NCBI GenBank assembly: GCA_003214295.1
Contig: QCLV01000003.1
Span: forward strand, 25,845 to 89,844
Direction: 5' to 3'
DNA from: Prochlorococcus sp. AG-418-F08
Lineage (GTDB): Bacteria; Cyanobacteriota; Cyanobacteriia; PCC-6307; Cyanobiaceae
DNA length: 64,000 bases
A model generated the notes under the pieces. The model worked only from the letters and a program-made list of their open reading frames with translations, did not search any database and was not told the DNA's origin. This document shows positions 10,069-19,902 of the stretch, piece after piece. Every line of letters starts with the position of its first letter. The stretch's first letter is position 1. The translations under genes and the position numbers were made by a program.

Positions 10069-10980
10069 TTAGGTTGGATTGCTGGCTTTTTGTGCAGAAA
10101 CGCATGCCCAATCTTTTCTAGTTGATACATCCATTAATTTCAAGTCATTCTGGATTAATATTTTTATAATTTCATCTTTTTGTGAATTCAGAATTCCACT
10201 GAAAATGACTTTCCCATTATTAGTCAAACAATTATAAATATTAGGAATCATTTCTTTTATTACTTCAGCAAGAATATTGCATAAAACAAAATCAAATTGT
10301 GTGAGTTGATTTTTTAAAATTACCTCATTAAAAGATCCCAAATATGTATTTAAATTGTTTAAATTACCGAAATTCAGTTGAAAATTAGAGTTAGTTGAAT
10401 TTATAGCTAAATAATCATTATCCACTGCACAAACCTCTTTAGCTCCAAGTAATCTTGCGGCGACACTCAAAATCCCGCTACCACTGCCAATATCTAGTAC
10501 CTTTTTATCAGAAAATAAAATATTCTCCATTTTTTCCAAGCAAAGATAAGTCGAAGGATGACTTCCTGTACCAAAGGCTGCTCCAGGATCAATTTTAATG
10601 ATTTGCTTATCTTTATACTTTTTATTTAGATTTATCCAACAAGGCAATATTAAAAAATGATTTCCTACTAATTCAGGAGCCCAATATTTCTTCCAGCTTG
10701 TCAACCAATCCTCCTCTTTAATAATACTCCAGTTAAAAAATTGATTCTTAGAGGGTTTAATATTTAGAAGTTTACTAATTATTTTTTCAAAATCACTTCT
10801 AGAACTCTCGCCCCAATCATCAATTGGAAGCCATATATTCACTTCTTTTTTATTTTCATTTTTAATTAAATATTCAAATGAAAAACTAAATATTCCCAGC
10901 TCATTTAATTTCCAAATAATAATTTCTTCAGAATCACTTTCTATCAGAAAAGTTAGTTTATACCAATCTTTAATTGCCAT
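10069..10980 (-). CDS. prmA: Ribosomal protein L11 methyltransferase
   Basis: Trimethylates ribosomal protein L11. 303 residues. The family hallmark [16 protein letters not shown] is followed by the SAM motif [20 protein letters not shown] and the catalytic-loop region [13 protein letters not shown]. It lies 17 bases downstream of serA on the same strand and is probably cotranscribed with it. Confidence 0.95.
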   Translation of the reverse strand: MAIKDWYKLTFLIESDSEEIIIWKLNELGIFSFSFEYLIKNENKKEVNIWLPIDDWGESSRSDFEKIISKLLNIKPSKNQFFNWSIIKEEDWLTSWKKYWAPELVGNHFLILPCWINLNKKYKDKQIIKIDPGAAFGTGSHPSTYLCLEKMENILFSDKKVLDIGSGSGILSVAARLLGAKEVCAVDNDYLAINSTNSNFQLNFGNLNNLNTYLGSFNEVILKNQLTQFDFVLCNILAEVIKEMIPNIYNCLTNNGKVIFSGILNSQKDEIIKILIQNDLKLMDVSTRKDWACVSAQKASNPT

Positions 10981-10997
10981 TAATAGATTAATCCATT

Positions 10998-12584
10998 TTA
11001 TAGAGTAACTGGATTAGCGTTGGTAATTCCCTCTACTTCAATAATAGTGTCAAGCAACTTATTAGGAATTGGATCATCAATACTTAGAACCATAACAGCT
11101 TCCCCTCTAACAATTTTGCGCCCAACTTGCATTGAGGCAATATTTACATTGTTGCTACCCAATAAAGAACCAAGCTTACCAATAATACCGGGCATATCCC
11201 TATGCCTAGTAACAAGCATGTATCTACTTGGCGATACATTAACAGGATATTGATCAATACTAATAATTCTTAATTCCCCATCAGCAAAAATGCTTCCTGC
11301 TACGCTATGGTCGCCATTATCTCCAAAAGTGGTTAACTGAAGTGATCCACTAGCAAATTCAGGTCTTGCCTCATCTTTACTCTCGACTACTGAAATGCCT
11401 CTTGAATCTGCTTCTAGAGAAGCATTTACATAATTGATCCTATCACCTAAAGCTTTACTTAGAAGCCCTTTCAGACTAGCTATTATTAATGGCTGGGAAG
11501 GATGTTGAACAAATTCGCCTTGAAGCTTAACCTCTAATTTTTGGATTTGTCCACCTGAAAGCTGGCTTATAAGCAGACCCATTGTTTCAGCCAACTGCAA
11601 ATGAGGTTTTAGACTATCCATAATATCAGGGCTCAAACCTGGTATGTTAACTGCAGTTCTCGCAGATAATCCAAGCAAGACATCACGGATTTGTTCGGCA
11701 ACGTCAACAGCTACATTTTCTTGTGCTTCCCGAGTAGATGCTCCTAGGTGAGGGGTAAGAATAAGATTCTTTTCAACCTTCAAAAGTGGTGAATTAGATT
11801 CCAAAGGTTCTTTTGAAAAGACATCTATTGCAGCCCCTCCAATCAATGATTTATTTAAAGCTTCTGCTAATGCTTCTTCGTCAATCAAGCCTCCTCGAGC
11901 ACAATTAATTAATTTTGCGCTACTTTTCATACTTTTAAGCACCTCCATATTTACTAAATTTTCTGTCTCTGGTGTACGAGGTAAATGTAAAGTTACATAA
12001 TCGGATTGTTGGAATAAATCTTCTAGATCAGATAGTTTAACTTGGATTTGTTGAGCTCTTTCAGTTGAAACAAAGGGATCATATCCGCAAACTTCCATTC
12101 CTAATGCATTAGCAACTTTCGCTACATGAGCGCCAATTTTCCCTAAACCTACTACACCTAATTTTTTCTTATAAAGCTCATTCCCAACGAATTTCTTTCT
12201 CTCCCATTTACCTAGCAAAGTACTACTATTAGCAATTGGAATATGTCTAGATAAGGCCAACATCATAGCTATAGTATGTTCAGCCGCAGCTATTGTGTTA
12301 CCCCCTGGAGAATTAACAACAAGGACTCCTTTTTGAGTAGCAGCCTTAACATCTACATTGTCGACTCCAACTCCTGCTCTCCCAATGATTCTCAGTTTAC
12401 TTGAAGAGTTAATAATCTCTTCAGTCACTTGCGTACCAGAGCGAATCATTAAAGCATCATAATCCTTAATAATGGAAGCTAACTCAGTGTCTGAGATTCC
12501 TATCTTCTGATCAACCTGAGCAACTTGTGAAAGAATATCGATTCCTGTTTGATCAATTGGATCTGTAATGAGAACTTTTGTCAT
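10998..12584 (-). CDS. serA: D-3-phosphoglycerate dehydrogenase
   Basis: First step of serine synthesis, oxidising 3-phosphoglycerate with NAD+. 528 residues, the long form with an intervening domain and a C-terminal ACT domain. Visible: NAD fold [13 protein letters not shown], catalytic-region blocks [18 protein letters not shown] and [17 protein letters not shown], and ACT start [20 protein letters not shown]. The ACT domain suggests serine feedback control. Confidence 0.97.
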   Translation of the reverse strand: MTKVLITDPIDQTGIDILSQVAQVDQKIGISDTELASIIKDYDALMIRSGTQVTEEIINSSSKLRIIGRAGVGVDNVDVKAATQKGVLVVNSPGGNTIAAAEHTIAMMLALSRHIPIANSSTLLGKWERKKFVGNELYKKKLGVVGLGKIGAHVAKVANALGMEVCGYDPFVSTERAQQIQVKLSDLEDLFQQSDYVTLHLPRTPETENLVNMEVLKSMKSSAKLINCARGGLIDEEALAEALNKSLIGGAAIDVFSKEPLESNSPLLKVEKNLILTPHLGASTREAQENVAVDVAEQIRDVLLGLSARTAVNIPGLSPDIMDSLKPHLQLAETMGLLISQLSGGQIQKLEVKLQGEFVQHPSQPLIIASLKGLLSKALGDRINYVNASLEADSRGISVVESKDEARPEFASGSLQLTTFGDNGDHSVAGSIFADGELRIISIDQYPVNVSPSRYMLVTRHRDMPGIIGKLGSLLGSNNVNIASMQVGRKIVRGEAVMVLSIDDPIPNKLLDTIIEVEGITNANPVTL

Positions 12585-12683
12585 TTAAGATTGGTTCTTT
12601 AATCTTTTACTTTAACTTAATCTATAGTGTATGTATCTTATTTTATTAATTTGAATAACACACAAACATTTGAGGATTGAAAT

Positions 12684-13250
12684 TTGACTAAAAGTATTGT
12701 GATATTTGAAGACATTGATAAATGTATCCAGCTATTTGATGTTTTCAAAGAAAAATCAGTAATGTTCTCTGAAGCTATTTTGATCCCACCAATAAGTGAG
12801 AAAATATCATCAGACGAAACAGAATTGCTCAATGCTAAAGCAAATATCTTATTCAAATCTCAAAATTTTGAAGAGATAAGAATCTTAAATCCTAAACTTG
12901 ATAGAAAGATCAGACAACAAGATATGAGTAGATGGCTAATGCCATTTGGGTTTATAGCTGGAATAGCTTTTTCTAATATGACAAATTTATCTACCTTCAG
13001 TTTTCTTGGTTTAAATAACATCGGGGAATCATTAATTGGAGGTCTTTTAGGAATGGGTTCAGGATATTTAGGAAGCATTGTTTCTTCTGCAAGTATCAAC
13101 ATTAATAGAAATAAAGAGTTAAGATCGATTATTAATTTAAATAAAGAGGGTAAATGGCTTGTTCTACTTGAAAATCAAATTGGAGTTGAATTACCATGGT
13201 CTTTGATAAAACAATCAGAAGCAAAAGATATAATTTTTTTAGAAGGCTAA
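12684..13250 (+). CDS. Conserved cyanobacterial membrane-associated protein
   Basis: 188 residues with a TTG start at 12684. A hydrophobic, glycine-rich middle (residues ~93-140, including GESLIGGLLGMGSGYLGSIV) suggests one or two membrane segments between soluble ends. The function is not recognised. Its stop abuts the ATG of the photosystem II S4 gene with no gap, so the two are probably translated together. Confidence 0.75.
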   Translation: MTKSIVIFEDIDKCIQLFDVFKEKSVMFSEAILIPPISEKISSDETELLNAKANILFKSQNFEEIRILNPKLDRKIRQQDMSRWLMPFGFIAGIAFSNMTNLSTFSFLGLNNIGESLIGGLLGMGSGYLGSIVSSASININRNKELRSIINLNKEGKWLVLLENQIGVELPWSLIKQSEAKDIIFLEG

Positions 13251-14042
13251 ATGATTGACTTAAAAGAGATCTTAATAAATTCAAACTACAAAAAAGAAAC
13301 TGAGGAATTAATAAATGTTGCTAACTTAGCCTATAAACACTGGGAAACTTATTGGACTGGGTTTAATTCAACTTATGTTTGCGAAGAGATTTTAAAAGAT
13401 TTTGAAAATTTAAATGATTTCAAATTTTTTATTTATGGAGGATTCTCCTCGTCTCAAAGATCTAGGATAGCTTGCTTTAGAGGAGATAATATTCCTGAAG
13501 AGAATACGCTAAAAAGTAATTTTCCAGCTCAAGGAATAAAAATTAATGGAAATTTTTTATTTGATAATGCTACACAAGACGACTTTAGATCCCTCTTAAT
13601 TGAAAATGGGGTAAATCAAATAAAAGTTGGAGATATATGGACTATTGGCGATAGGGGAGCACAAGGGATAATTGATAATTCAAATATTAAGAATCTAGAT
13701 GAAAAGATTTTTTATTTAAGAGACGTAAAAGTAAAAGTTAATGTAGTAGGTATAGATGAATTACAAATACCTTCTGGAAGATCAAAAAAACTTGTCAATA
13801 CAGTAGAAGCTTCAACAAGATTAGATGCTATAGCATCAGCTGGCTTTAGGGTATCACGAACCAAAATCATTGAAAGGATAGAAAATGGAATGCTCAGATT
13901 AAATGGAAGCAAAGTTAATAAGCCAACAATTAATCTAAAAATTGGCGACAAACTAGAACTTGAAAATAAAGGATTTATCGAAATTCTAAATTTAGAAATA
14001 ACCAAAAGAGAGCGATGGAAAGTTAAATTACTTAGAAAATGA
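13251..14042 (+). CDS. Photosystem II S4-domain protein
   Basis: 263 residues. The N-terminal part belongs to the YlmH-like family and the C-terminal part is an S4 RNA-binding domain (RLDAIASAGFRVSRTKIIER followed by LRLNGSKVNKPT and LKIGDKLEL). Cyanobacterial and plant members are tied to photosystem II assembly, hence the name; the RNA target is not visible. It starts immediately after the upstream stop. Confidence 0.85.
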   Translation: MIDLKEILINSNYKKETEELINVANLAYKHWETYWTGFNSTYVCEEILKDFENLNDFKFFIYGGFSSSQRSRIACFRGDNIPEENTLKSNFPAQGIKINGNFLFDNATQDDFRSLLIENGVNQIKVGDIWTIGDRGAQGIIDNSNIKNLDEKIFYLRDVKVKVNVVGIDELQIPSGRSKKLVNTVEASTRLDAIASAGFRVSRTKIIERIENGMLRLNGSKVNKPTINLKIGDKLELENKGFIEILNLEITKRERWKVKLLRK

Positions 14043-14091
14043 AACGCAACCTGCTATTTTCTTATAAGGGGGATTAAAAATTCCTCAATTG

Positions 14092-14163
14092 GGGCGATTA
14101 GCTCAGTGGTAGAGCACTACCTCGACACGGTAGTGGCCACTGGTTCGAATCCAGTATCGCCCA
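14092..14163 (+). tRNA. tRNA-Val (anticodon GAC)
   Basis: A complete 72-nt cloverleaf: acceptor GGGCGAT / ATCGCCC, D stem GCTC / GAGC, anticodon stem CTACC / GGTAG with loop TCGACAC (GAC at 14124-14126), and T arm CTGGTTCGAATCCAG. CCA is not encoded. No integrase or duplicated tRNA end is visible nearby. Confidence 0.97.
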
Positions 14164-14230
14164 TTAAAACCTTTGACGAACTAGGTTATATCCACAGAAA
14201 ATAATTTCATTTTTTAGATTATTAAAAAAG

Positions 14231-14848
14231 ATGAAACTTAATCAAATAATTAATCTACATAAGGGGCTCACTGCATTTGTAGTGGTAGGTCTTATGATTG
14301 TTTTTGATAATTTTACGATCGCTCCCTACGTTTATTTAGCTCTGCATGGTACTTATGGATTACTTTGGCTTCTAAAAGAAAAGATATTCCCAGATCCTTA
14401 TTTTAAAGAAAAAATCAATTTTTTAACTTCAGTTACTGGTTTTATTTTCCTTGGAAGTTACTGGGTAGCTCCCTACATTCTTATCTCATCTCAAAAATCT
14501 GTTCCAAATATCGTAATAGCTGCATCTGTATCTATAAATATAATTGGTGTGTTTCTACACTTTGCTAGTGATGCCCAAAAATATTTTTCTCTCAAATTAA
14601 AAAAAGATCTAATTAAAGAAGGCTTTTTCAAAAATATAAGGAATACAAATTATCTTGGAGAAATACTGATTTATCTGTCATTCGCCATACTTTCAATGAG
14701 TTTAATACCATTAGTAATTCTTGCAATATTCTTCTCTATAGTTTTTCTACCAAGAATGATTAAAAAAGATAAATCGCTCTCAAAATATGATTCATTTGAA
14801 GAATACAAAAAGAAAAGTGGTCTTATATTGCCTAAATTAAATGCCTGA
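14231..14848 (+). CDS. Multi-pass membrane protein, isoprenylcysteine methyltransferase / steroid-reductase-like
   Basis: 205 residues with about five hydrophobic segments. The C-terminal block FKNIRNTNYLGEILIYLSFA and the following RMIKKDKSLSKYDSFEEYKK resemble the cofactor-binding end of the ICMT / 5-alpha-reductase superfamily. The substrate is unknown. It overlaps the next gene by 8 bases. Confidence 0.65.
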   Translation: MKLNQIINLHKGLTAFVVVGLMIVFDNFTIAPYVYLALHGTYGLLWLLKEKIFPDPYFKEKINFLTSVTGFIFLGSYWVAPYILISSQKSVPNIVIAASVSINIIGVFLHFASDAQKYFSLKLKKDLIKEGFFKNIRNTNYLGEILIYLSFAILSMSLIPLVILAIFFSIVFLPRMIKKDKSLSKYDSFEEYKKKSGLILPKLNA

Positions 14849-15392
14849 TAACAACTTACCCAGTTGGAGGCAAGATTTAAAATCTTCTAGAAAAAAAGAG
14901 GGTAAATCACCTTCTAATAGATGGATACAGCTTGCAACAATCAGCGAAGAAAATGAGCCAAGATTAAGGACAGTTGTTTTTAGAGGATGGCATAAAGATA
15001 GCTCAATGATTATTTTTACAGATAGAAGAAGTGAAAAAATTGGGCATTTAAAATCTAACCCTAATGCAGAAATATTATGGTTCTTTTTGAAAACCAAATC
15101 ACAATATAGATTCAAAGGAAAAATACATGAATTAAGTGATAACAAAAATTATTGGGATTTATTATCAGAAAAATCAAAATCTTCCTGGTTTTTGGGATCT
15201 CCTGGAGAGAAAATAAACCCAAAAGTCCAATCTAATTATGAAATATTATCCAATCTACCCAAGTCAGAAAATTTTGTAGTTCTAAATTTTGAAATCGATT
15301 CAGTAGATCTTCTTAAATTAGAACAGCCTGTTCATAAACGATATCTTTGGGAAAAGATTAAGAAATGGGAAAAAGTTGAAATTAATCCTTAA
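14841..15392 (+). CDS. Pyridoxamine 5'-phosphate oxidase-like FMN-binding protein
   Basis: 183 residues. It resembles the Alr4036-type PPOX family: WIQLATISEENEPRLRTVVF, FTDRRSEKIGHLKSNPNAEI and a C-terminal substrate-side block. Such proteins bind FMN, but the cyanobacterial substrate is not established. It overlaps the upstream membrane gene, so the two form an operon. Confidence 0.8.
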   Translation: MPDNNLPSWRQDLKSSRKKEGKSPSNRWIQLATISEENEPRLRTVVFRGWHKDSSMIIFTDRRSEKIGHLKSNPNAEILWFFLKTKSQYRFKGKIHELSDNKNYWDLLSEKSKSSWFLGSPGEKINPKVQSNYEILSNLPKSENFVVLNFEIDSVDLLKLEQPVHKRYLWEKIKKWEKVEINP

Positions 15393-15466
15393 ATATTTCT
15401 AAATTGTATATTTAGGTTGAAAAACAGATATTGATCAGTCAGTTTTAAAAAAGAAGTATTATTCGT

Positions 15467-15640
15467 ATGAATTTCTCAGAAATTCCAGAAAACCCTTTTA
15501 TTTTTTTATCTTGGGTAACAGCTATAGGGCTATTTATAAGTCTTTCTGAAGCAACAATTAAGATAAAACTTGAGAAGAGAAACAGTTATCGAAAAAGGTT
15601 AGAGCTAATCAATAACCTTTATCCTAAAAAGTTAGCTTGA
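15467..15640 (+). CDS. Small single-helix membrane protein
   Basis: 57 residues starting MNFSEIPENPFIFLSWVTAI. One hydrophobic segment (residues ~11-27) is followed by a basic tail. The function is unknown. The stop overlaps the convergent doxX-like gene by 9 bases. Confidence 0.65.
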   Translation: MNFSEIPENPFIFLSWVTAIGLFISLSEATIKIKLEKRNSYRKRLELINNLYPKKLA

Positions 15641-16183
15641 AGTATCTGAGAGTATGTTCGCTTGCAAAAATTGAAATAAGCCACCTTTACTTGTTTCTTC
15701 TTTAACTTGAACTTGCTTGGAAGATTTTGCTTTTGTTGAAGGTAGAATTTCCTCCTCATCTTCTGATTTCAAAATTCTGATAATAACTTCATCTAAGGAG
15801 AAATTGCCTGGGCCTGTTAATGCAATTGAAGTTGCTGAAGCGAAATACAAGAGTAAAAGCTCTAGTAAGAAAATATTAAAACCTGAAGTAACAAGTGCAT
15901 GATATATAGCTACAGAAATTGTTCCAACAATTGCTAAAGCTCCGAATCTTGTGGCTAAGCCAATTATTAGTAACCAACTACCACCTATTTCTGAGAATGC
16001 CGCTATGTATGATAAAAATATTGGGAATGGGAGATGTAATGGTCTTACAAAAGCATCAGCGAAATTTTCTATATTTGCTAATTTCTCATAACCGTGGTGA
16101 ATAAGAACAGTTCCAGTTATTACTCTAAGAATTAATAAAGCAGTATCTTTGCTAAACGACTTGGTAAGAATTGTTGAAAGCAC
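15632..16183 (-). CDS. DoxX family membrane protein
   Basis: 183 residues with about four membrane segments. Family blocks: RVITGTVLIHHGYEKLANIE, FSEIGGSWLLIIGLATRFGA and AIYHALVTSG. The cytoplasmic C-terminal tail of about 50 residues is charged (EDEEEILPS) and not part of the family. The exact role in Prochlorococcus is unknown. Confidence 0.85.
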   Translation of the reverse strand: MLSTILTKSFSKDTALLILRVITGTVLIHHGYEKLANIENFADAFVRPLHLPFPIFLSYIAAFSEIGGSWLLIIGLATRFGALAIVGTISVAIYHALVTSGFNIFLLELLLLYFASATSIALTGPGNFSLDEVIIRILKSEDEEEILPSTKAKSSKQVQVKEETSKGGLFQFLQANILSDTSS

Positions 16184-16320
16184 TATAAAAAAATTATCCT
16201 TAAGTAAAAATAACTAGTCATAGTATCCATCGTGGATTAAACCGCAAAAGTCGCGCCTAATTAAGTATTTATACTTAGTGACCCAATGAATTCTTTTTTC
16301 TGATTAGGAATTCAATTAAG

Positions 16321-17475
16321 TTAAATATTATTTTTTGAAAAATTTTCCAATATTCTCTGATTTATTTTTGGAATATTTTCTTTAAATTTAAAAAACCCTC
16401 TCTTAGCAAATTTCCAAGCAAATAAATCTTCATCCCTCACGAGATTAAAAATTTTTTTATGGTGTAAACTTTTAAACTCAGTTATGAAATCATAATTTTC
16501 TCCCACTCCAGGATAAATAATGTCTATTTCATTAGTATTTTTAAGAGTATTTTCCAGTGAATAAGGATCAATCTGTTCAACATTATCAAATTGCTCTACA
16601 AATTCAGAGATTAAATCTTGTTTGAATTTTAAAACAGATTCAGACAATTCAATTTGTCTTTGTTCATCTTTTAAAAGAATAATAAATACTTTTTTATAGC
16701 TTGGAAGTAAATTTTTAAGGGTTGCAAGGTGCAAATCATTTTCAAACATAATCAGATTATCTGATTTAGGATCCATATCATTTTTATAAATCTCATCTTC
16801 AAATGGGATTTGATTAGATTCTTCAAGAAAAATTTGTTGATTACTTATTTTTTCTACATTAAATCTATTATTTGAAAACTTTCTGAGGTTTGATGATGAA
16901 AAAAGATATTGTTTTCCCTTCGTTTGCAGTCCTCCGACCCATCTCCAGCTAAGGAGATTAGATGAAGCATCTCCATCAAAAAGATATTTAAAGAAAAACT
17001 TTGCTCCCAATTGCCATGGGAGGCCTAAATTAAATATCCAAGTACTTGCAAACCACATTCTTGTATGGTTATGCAAATAGTTGTAATGCTTTAATTCATG
17101 GACCCAAGCATTAAAAAAATCTAATTCCGTATTGCCATTAATTGCACTTTCATATAGCTCATAATCAAAATCGAGATTGTTTTCTGAAATAAAATTTCTC
17201 CAAACTTTAGGTCTATTTTCCATCCACCCTTTCCAGTAAACTCTCCAAAATATTTCTTCAACAAATTTAGTTGAATTTTTGATTTTGTACTTACTTTTAA
17301 TATCATGGATCAGATCATATTCCGATAATATTCTATGAGTAATGAAAGGCGATAATTTTGAAACTGAACTTTCGTTATTTGGCCCAAAGTCAAAATTTCT
17401 TAATTTTGCATAATCATTAATTTTGTATTTGGCAAAATTTTCCCAGGTATTTTGAGCTTTTAATAAAAATGACAT
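16321..17475 (-). CDS. Photolyase/cryptochrome-like flavoprotein with FAD domain first
   Basis: 384 residues. Residues ~85-200 match the FAD-binding helical domain of photolyases and cryptochromes: FWRVYWKGWMENRPKVW, HNHTRMWFASTWIFNLGLPW, FFKYLFDGDASSNLLSWRW and VGGLQTKGKQYLF. Normal family members begin with an antenna alpha/beta domain; here the FAD domain starts almost at residue 1. About 170 further residues follow, including LIMFENDLHLATLKNLLPSY, which faintly resembles the usual photolyase N terminus. Repair activity is inferred, not shown. It may work with the ligase-like gene that diverges from it. Confidence 0.8.
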   Translation of the reverse strand: MSFLLKAQNTWENFAKYKINDYAKLRNFDFGPNNESSVSKLSPFITHRILSEYDLIHDIKSKYKIKNSTKFVEEIFWRVYWKGWMENRPKVWRNFISENNLDFDYELYESAINGNTELDFFNAWVHELKHYNYLHNHTRMWFASTWIFNLGLPWQLGAKFFFKYLFDGDASSNLLSWRWVGGLQTKGKQYLFSSSNLRKFSNNRFNVEKISNQQIFLEESNQIPFEDEIYKNDMDPKSDNLIMFENDLHLATLKNLLPSYKKVFIILLKDEQRQIELSESVLKFKQDLISEFVEQFDNVEQIDPYSLENTLKNTNEIDIIYPGVGENYDFITEFKSLHHKKIFNLVRDEDLFAWKFAKRGFFKFKENIPKINQRILENFSKNNI

Positions 17476-17608
17476 TTTCTCATAACTTTAAAAAATTTTT
17501 TTTTGTATTGATAGAAATTTTAAAAATTTGACTTCAAATTAATCCTTAAAATTTTCTATTTCACTTTTAAGTAAATATGTTTGATTGAAGTATTTAATTT
17601 AAACGCCT

Positions 17609-17653
17609 TATCCGTACATTTTATACTCTTAAATCGCTCTCTGCATAGGAGGA
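17609..17653 (+). promoter_or_regulatory. ATCCGTAC promoter motif and strong ribosome site
   Basis: TTATCCGTACATTTTATA at ~17609, followed by AGGAGG at 17647-17652. The same motif stands before four units at 49.3-50.1 kb. It is the only copy of this arrangement I found outside that cluster. Confidence 0.5.
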
Positions 17654-17659
17654 TAATTA

Positions 17660-17713
17660 GTGGTCAATTACTTTTTAGATCTAATTTTAATTTTCAAATC
17701 TTTATTTAAATGA
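17660..17713 (+). CDS. 17-residue hydrophobic microprotein candidate
   Basis: GTG start seven bases after AGGAGG. The peptide MVNYFLDLILIFKSLFK has a start similar to the MTNL microproteins at 49.3 and 50.1 kb. Short T runs follow the stop. It is supported only by the ribosome site and the upstream motif. Confidence 0.45.
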   Translation: MVNYFLDLILIFKSLFK

Positions 17714-17753
17714 TTTTTTCTAAAAGATTTTTTAAATATTTATCAGAATTATT

Positions 17754-18503
17754 ATGAATAATTTAATAGTGAGAGATGTTAAGTATCTTGATGAACAATA
17801 CAGAATAGGTGAAGGCATAATTTCGGATGATGCATTTAAGCAACTTGAGAAGCTCTTTATTCCTATTGATCCAAAGCCTGACTACTTTAATCAAAAAAAT
17901 AATAAACTTTTGCCAAAATTAGCTAAAAAAAAATATAAAGAATTTTTGGAAAGTTTATTAACAAAAACAAGATTAAGCATTCAACCAAAAATTGATGGCT
18001 GTGCTATTGCAATTAGATATATAGATGGCAATTTTAATAAAGCTATTACAAAAAAAGGATTTGATGTCTCAAACAAAATTAAACAAATTAAAAATGTCCC
18101 CGATTGTATTCCTATCAAACGAGATTTTCAAATTAGAGGTGAACTATACGCTACAAACCAGGTTGCCGGCATTTCCCAAAGAATTACAAGAAAATACCTC
18201 AATGATAAGAAAGGGCTTGGAGAAAGTCTCCGCTTTTGCTGTTTCCAAATACTTAATGGAAGACTTAATCAATACGAAACCCTTAACTATCTTAAAAAAT
18301 GTGGCTTCAGCACCCCTGACAGTTACTTTACAAATCATACAAGCGAAATCCAAATATATAAAAAAAATTGGTTAGAGAAAAAAATATTTGCAAAATATCC
18401 AACTAATGGGATAGTTATAAAAATAAATAGTAGGAAATTACAGTTACTTAGAGAGAAAAGTTTATCTCAAAATAACGAATGGCAATATGCAATTGAAAAA
18501 TAA
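17754..18503 (+). CDS. Minimal NAD-dependent DNA ligase-like protein
   Basis: 249 residues against about 670 for a full LigA. The N terminus (YLDEQYRIGEGIISDDAF) resembles the Ia segment that recognises the NMN half of NAD+. The nucleotidyltransferase core has the lysine motif QPKIDGCAIAIRY near residue 79, QIRGELYAT, LRFCCFQI and YPTNGIVIKIN. The OB fold, zinc finger, helix-hairpin-helix and BRCT domains are all missing. It could seal nicks poorly, adenylate something else, or need a partner. It diverges from the photolyase-like gene. Confidence 0.75.
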   Translation: MNNLIVRDVKYLDEQYRIGEGIISDDAFKQLEKLFIPIDPKPDYFNQKNNKLLPKLAKKKYKEFLESLLTKTRLSIQPKIDGCAIAIRYIDGNFNKAITKKGFDVSNKIKQIKNVPDCIPIKRDFQIRGELYATNQVAGISQRITRKYLNDKKGLGESLRFCCFQILNGRLNQYETLNYLKKCGFSTPDSYFTNHTSEIQIYKKNWLEKKIFAKYPTNGIVIKINSRKLQLLREKSLSQNNEWQYAIEK

Positions 18504-18611
18504 TCTTGAATAGTACCTTCAATAAGAGCTCACGATACTGACTTCCAGTATTTACAGTGGATAAGTAATTAAATTTTGGTTAAATTCCAAAGCAATTTGC
18601 AGGATTACTAA

Positions 18612-19541
18612 ATGACTGCCACTATTTCAAGACCAAAAATCTCTAACTGGGAAACATCTAATATTCCAAACTTTACAGGCAAAACAGCGCTAATTACTGG
18701 TGCGAATAGTGGTCTTGGATATTACACTGCAAAGGCCTTAGCAGAAAAAAATGCTCATGTTGTTATAGCTTGTAGATCGCTCGAAAAAGCTAATCAAACT
18801 ATCAAAAAACTTAAAGGTCTTAATCCTGAAGGATTATTTACACCATTAGAATTAGATTTGTCAGATTTAAAAAATATTGTAGAAGTTCAGTCCAAAATTT
18901 TTGATAATTTTGAAAATTTGGATTTACTAATCAATAATGCAGGCATTATGCATCCGCCTAAAACTCTTAGTGCCCAGGGATATGAAATACAATTTGCAGT
19001 TAATCATCTAGCTCACATGCTTTTGACTCTAAAGTTACTTCCAATTATTGAAAAAAAAGAAGAATCTAGAATAGTGACGGTGACTTCCGGAGCACAATTT
19101 TTTGGCAAAGTTGGTTGGAAAAATCTGAAAGCCGAGAACTATTACAACAAATGGGAATCTTACTCCAATAGCAAATTAGCAAATGTAATGTTTGCTTTGG
19201 AACTAAATGAGAACTTAAAGCACAAAAATATACTTTCTTTAGCTGCTCACCCAGGAATTGCAAAAACAAATCTCTTTACTGCTCAAAAACCTAACCCTGG
19301 CCCATTAGAAACATTCTCATTGGAATTATTTAGTCCTATTTTTCAAACTGCTGAGATGGGTGCTTTACCTCAGCTTTTTGCAGCTACTTCACCAGATGCA
19401 AGAGGCGGTGATCATTATGGTCCTAGATTCAATTTCAGAGGTCATCCAAAACTATCGCCTACTTCTCCTTTCGCCATGAATAAAAAAGAAAGAAAAAATT
19501 TATGGGAAAAAAGCCTCGAAATACTTAATAACTTCTTATAA
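18612..19541 (+). CDS. Short-chain dehydrogenase/reductase
   Basis: 309 residues. NADP-binding TGANSGLG near residue 30, structural NNAG near residue 107, and catalytic Tyr-Lys in YSNSK near residue 184 after a serine in VTVTSGAQ. The closest overall look is the retinol dehydrogenase / protochlorophyllide reductase-like group. The substrate is not determined. The end overlaps the convergent 88-residue gene by 6 bases. Confidence 0.85.
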   Translation: MTATISRPKISNWETSNIPNFTGKTALITGANSGLGYYTAKALAEKNAHVVIACRSLEKANQTIKKLKGLNPEGLFTPLELDLSDLKNIVEVQSKIFDNFENLDLLINNAGIMHPPKTLSAQGYEIQFAVNHLAHMLLTLKLLPIIEKKEESRIVTVTSGAQFFGKVGWKNLKAENYYNKWESYSNSKLANVMFALELNENLKHKNILSLAAHPGIAKTNLFTAQKPNPGPLETFSLELFSPIFQTAEMGALPQLFAATSPDARGGDHYGPRFNFRGHPKLSPTSPFAMNKKERKNLWEKSLEILNNFL

Positions 19542-19802
19542 ATTTTTCATTTTTACTAACTTTAGAAAATACTTCAAGATATGTAATTCACTCTCTGAGA
19601 GTTTCATAAATTCTGTTAGGGCATCATAATTTTTTTCATCAATTTTTTTTGACAATTGAATAAAACTATCATGGTTTTCATTAACAAAGCGCTCAGCAAT
19701 CTGAGACGGAGTTAAACCCTGTTCAATTAATTCACCTGGAGCATTTTTCTCCCACTTTTCATAAAACCAAGAGAACCAATATTTTGCAGTATTATCTTCC
19801 AT
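19536..19802 (-). CDS. Small soluble protein, paralogue of the 30.4-kb gene
   Basis: 88 residues, acidic and helical. The C-terminal block EFMKLSESELHILKYFLKL matches QFLKLTECELHVFKILEKQ in the gene at 30383-30703, and both have a PSQIAERF / PEDVAEDF stretch before it. The function is unknown. Confidence 0.7.
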   Translation of the reverse strand: MEDNTAKYWFSWFYEKWEKNAPGELIEQGLTPSQIAERFVNENHDSFIQLSKKIDEKNYDALTEFMKLSESELHILKYFLKLVKMKNL

Positions 19803-19902
19803 TAATTAACTTTTCTTGGGCGAATACTATAAATACTGAAGAAAAATCTCATGATTGAATTACCCTTTAAACACAATTAATATAAATGCAATTATAAATT
19901 TA

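Noticed and set aside
14092..14163. tRNA as an integration site for a mobile element
   Set aside because: No integrase, no repeated tRNA 3' end and ordinary genes on both sides.
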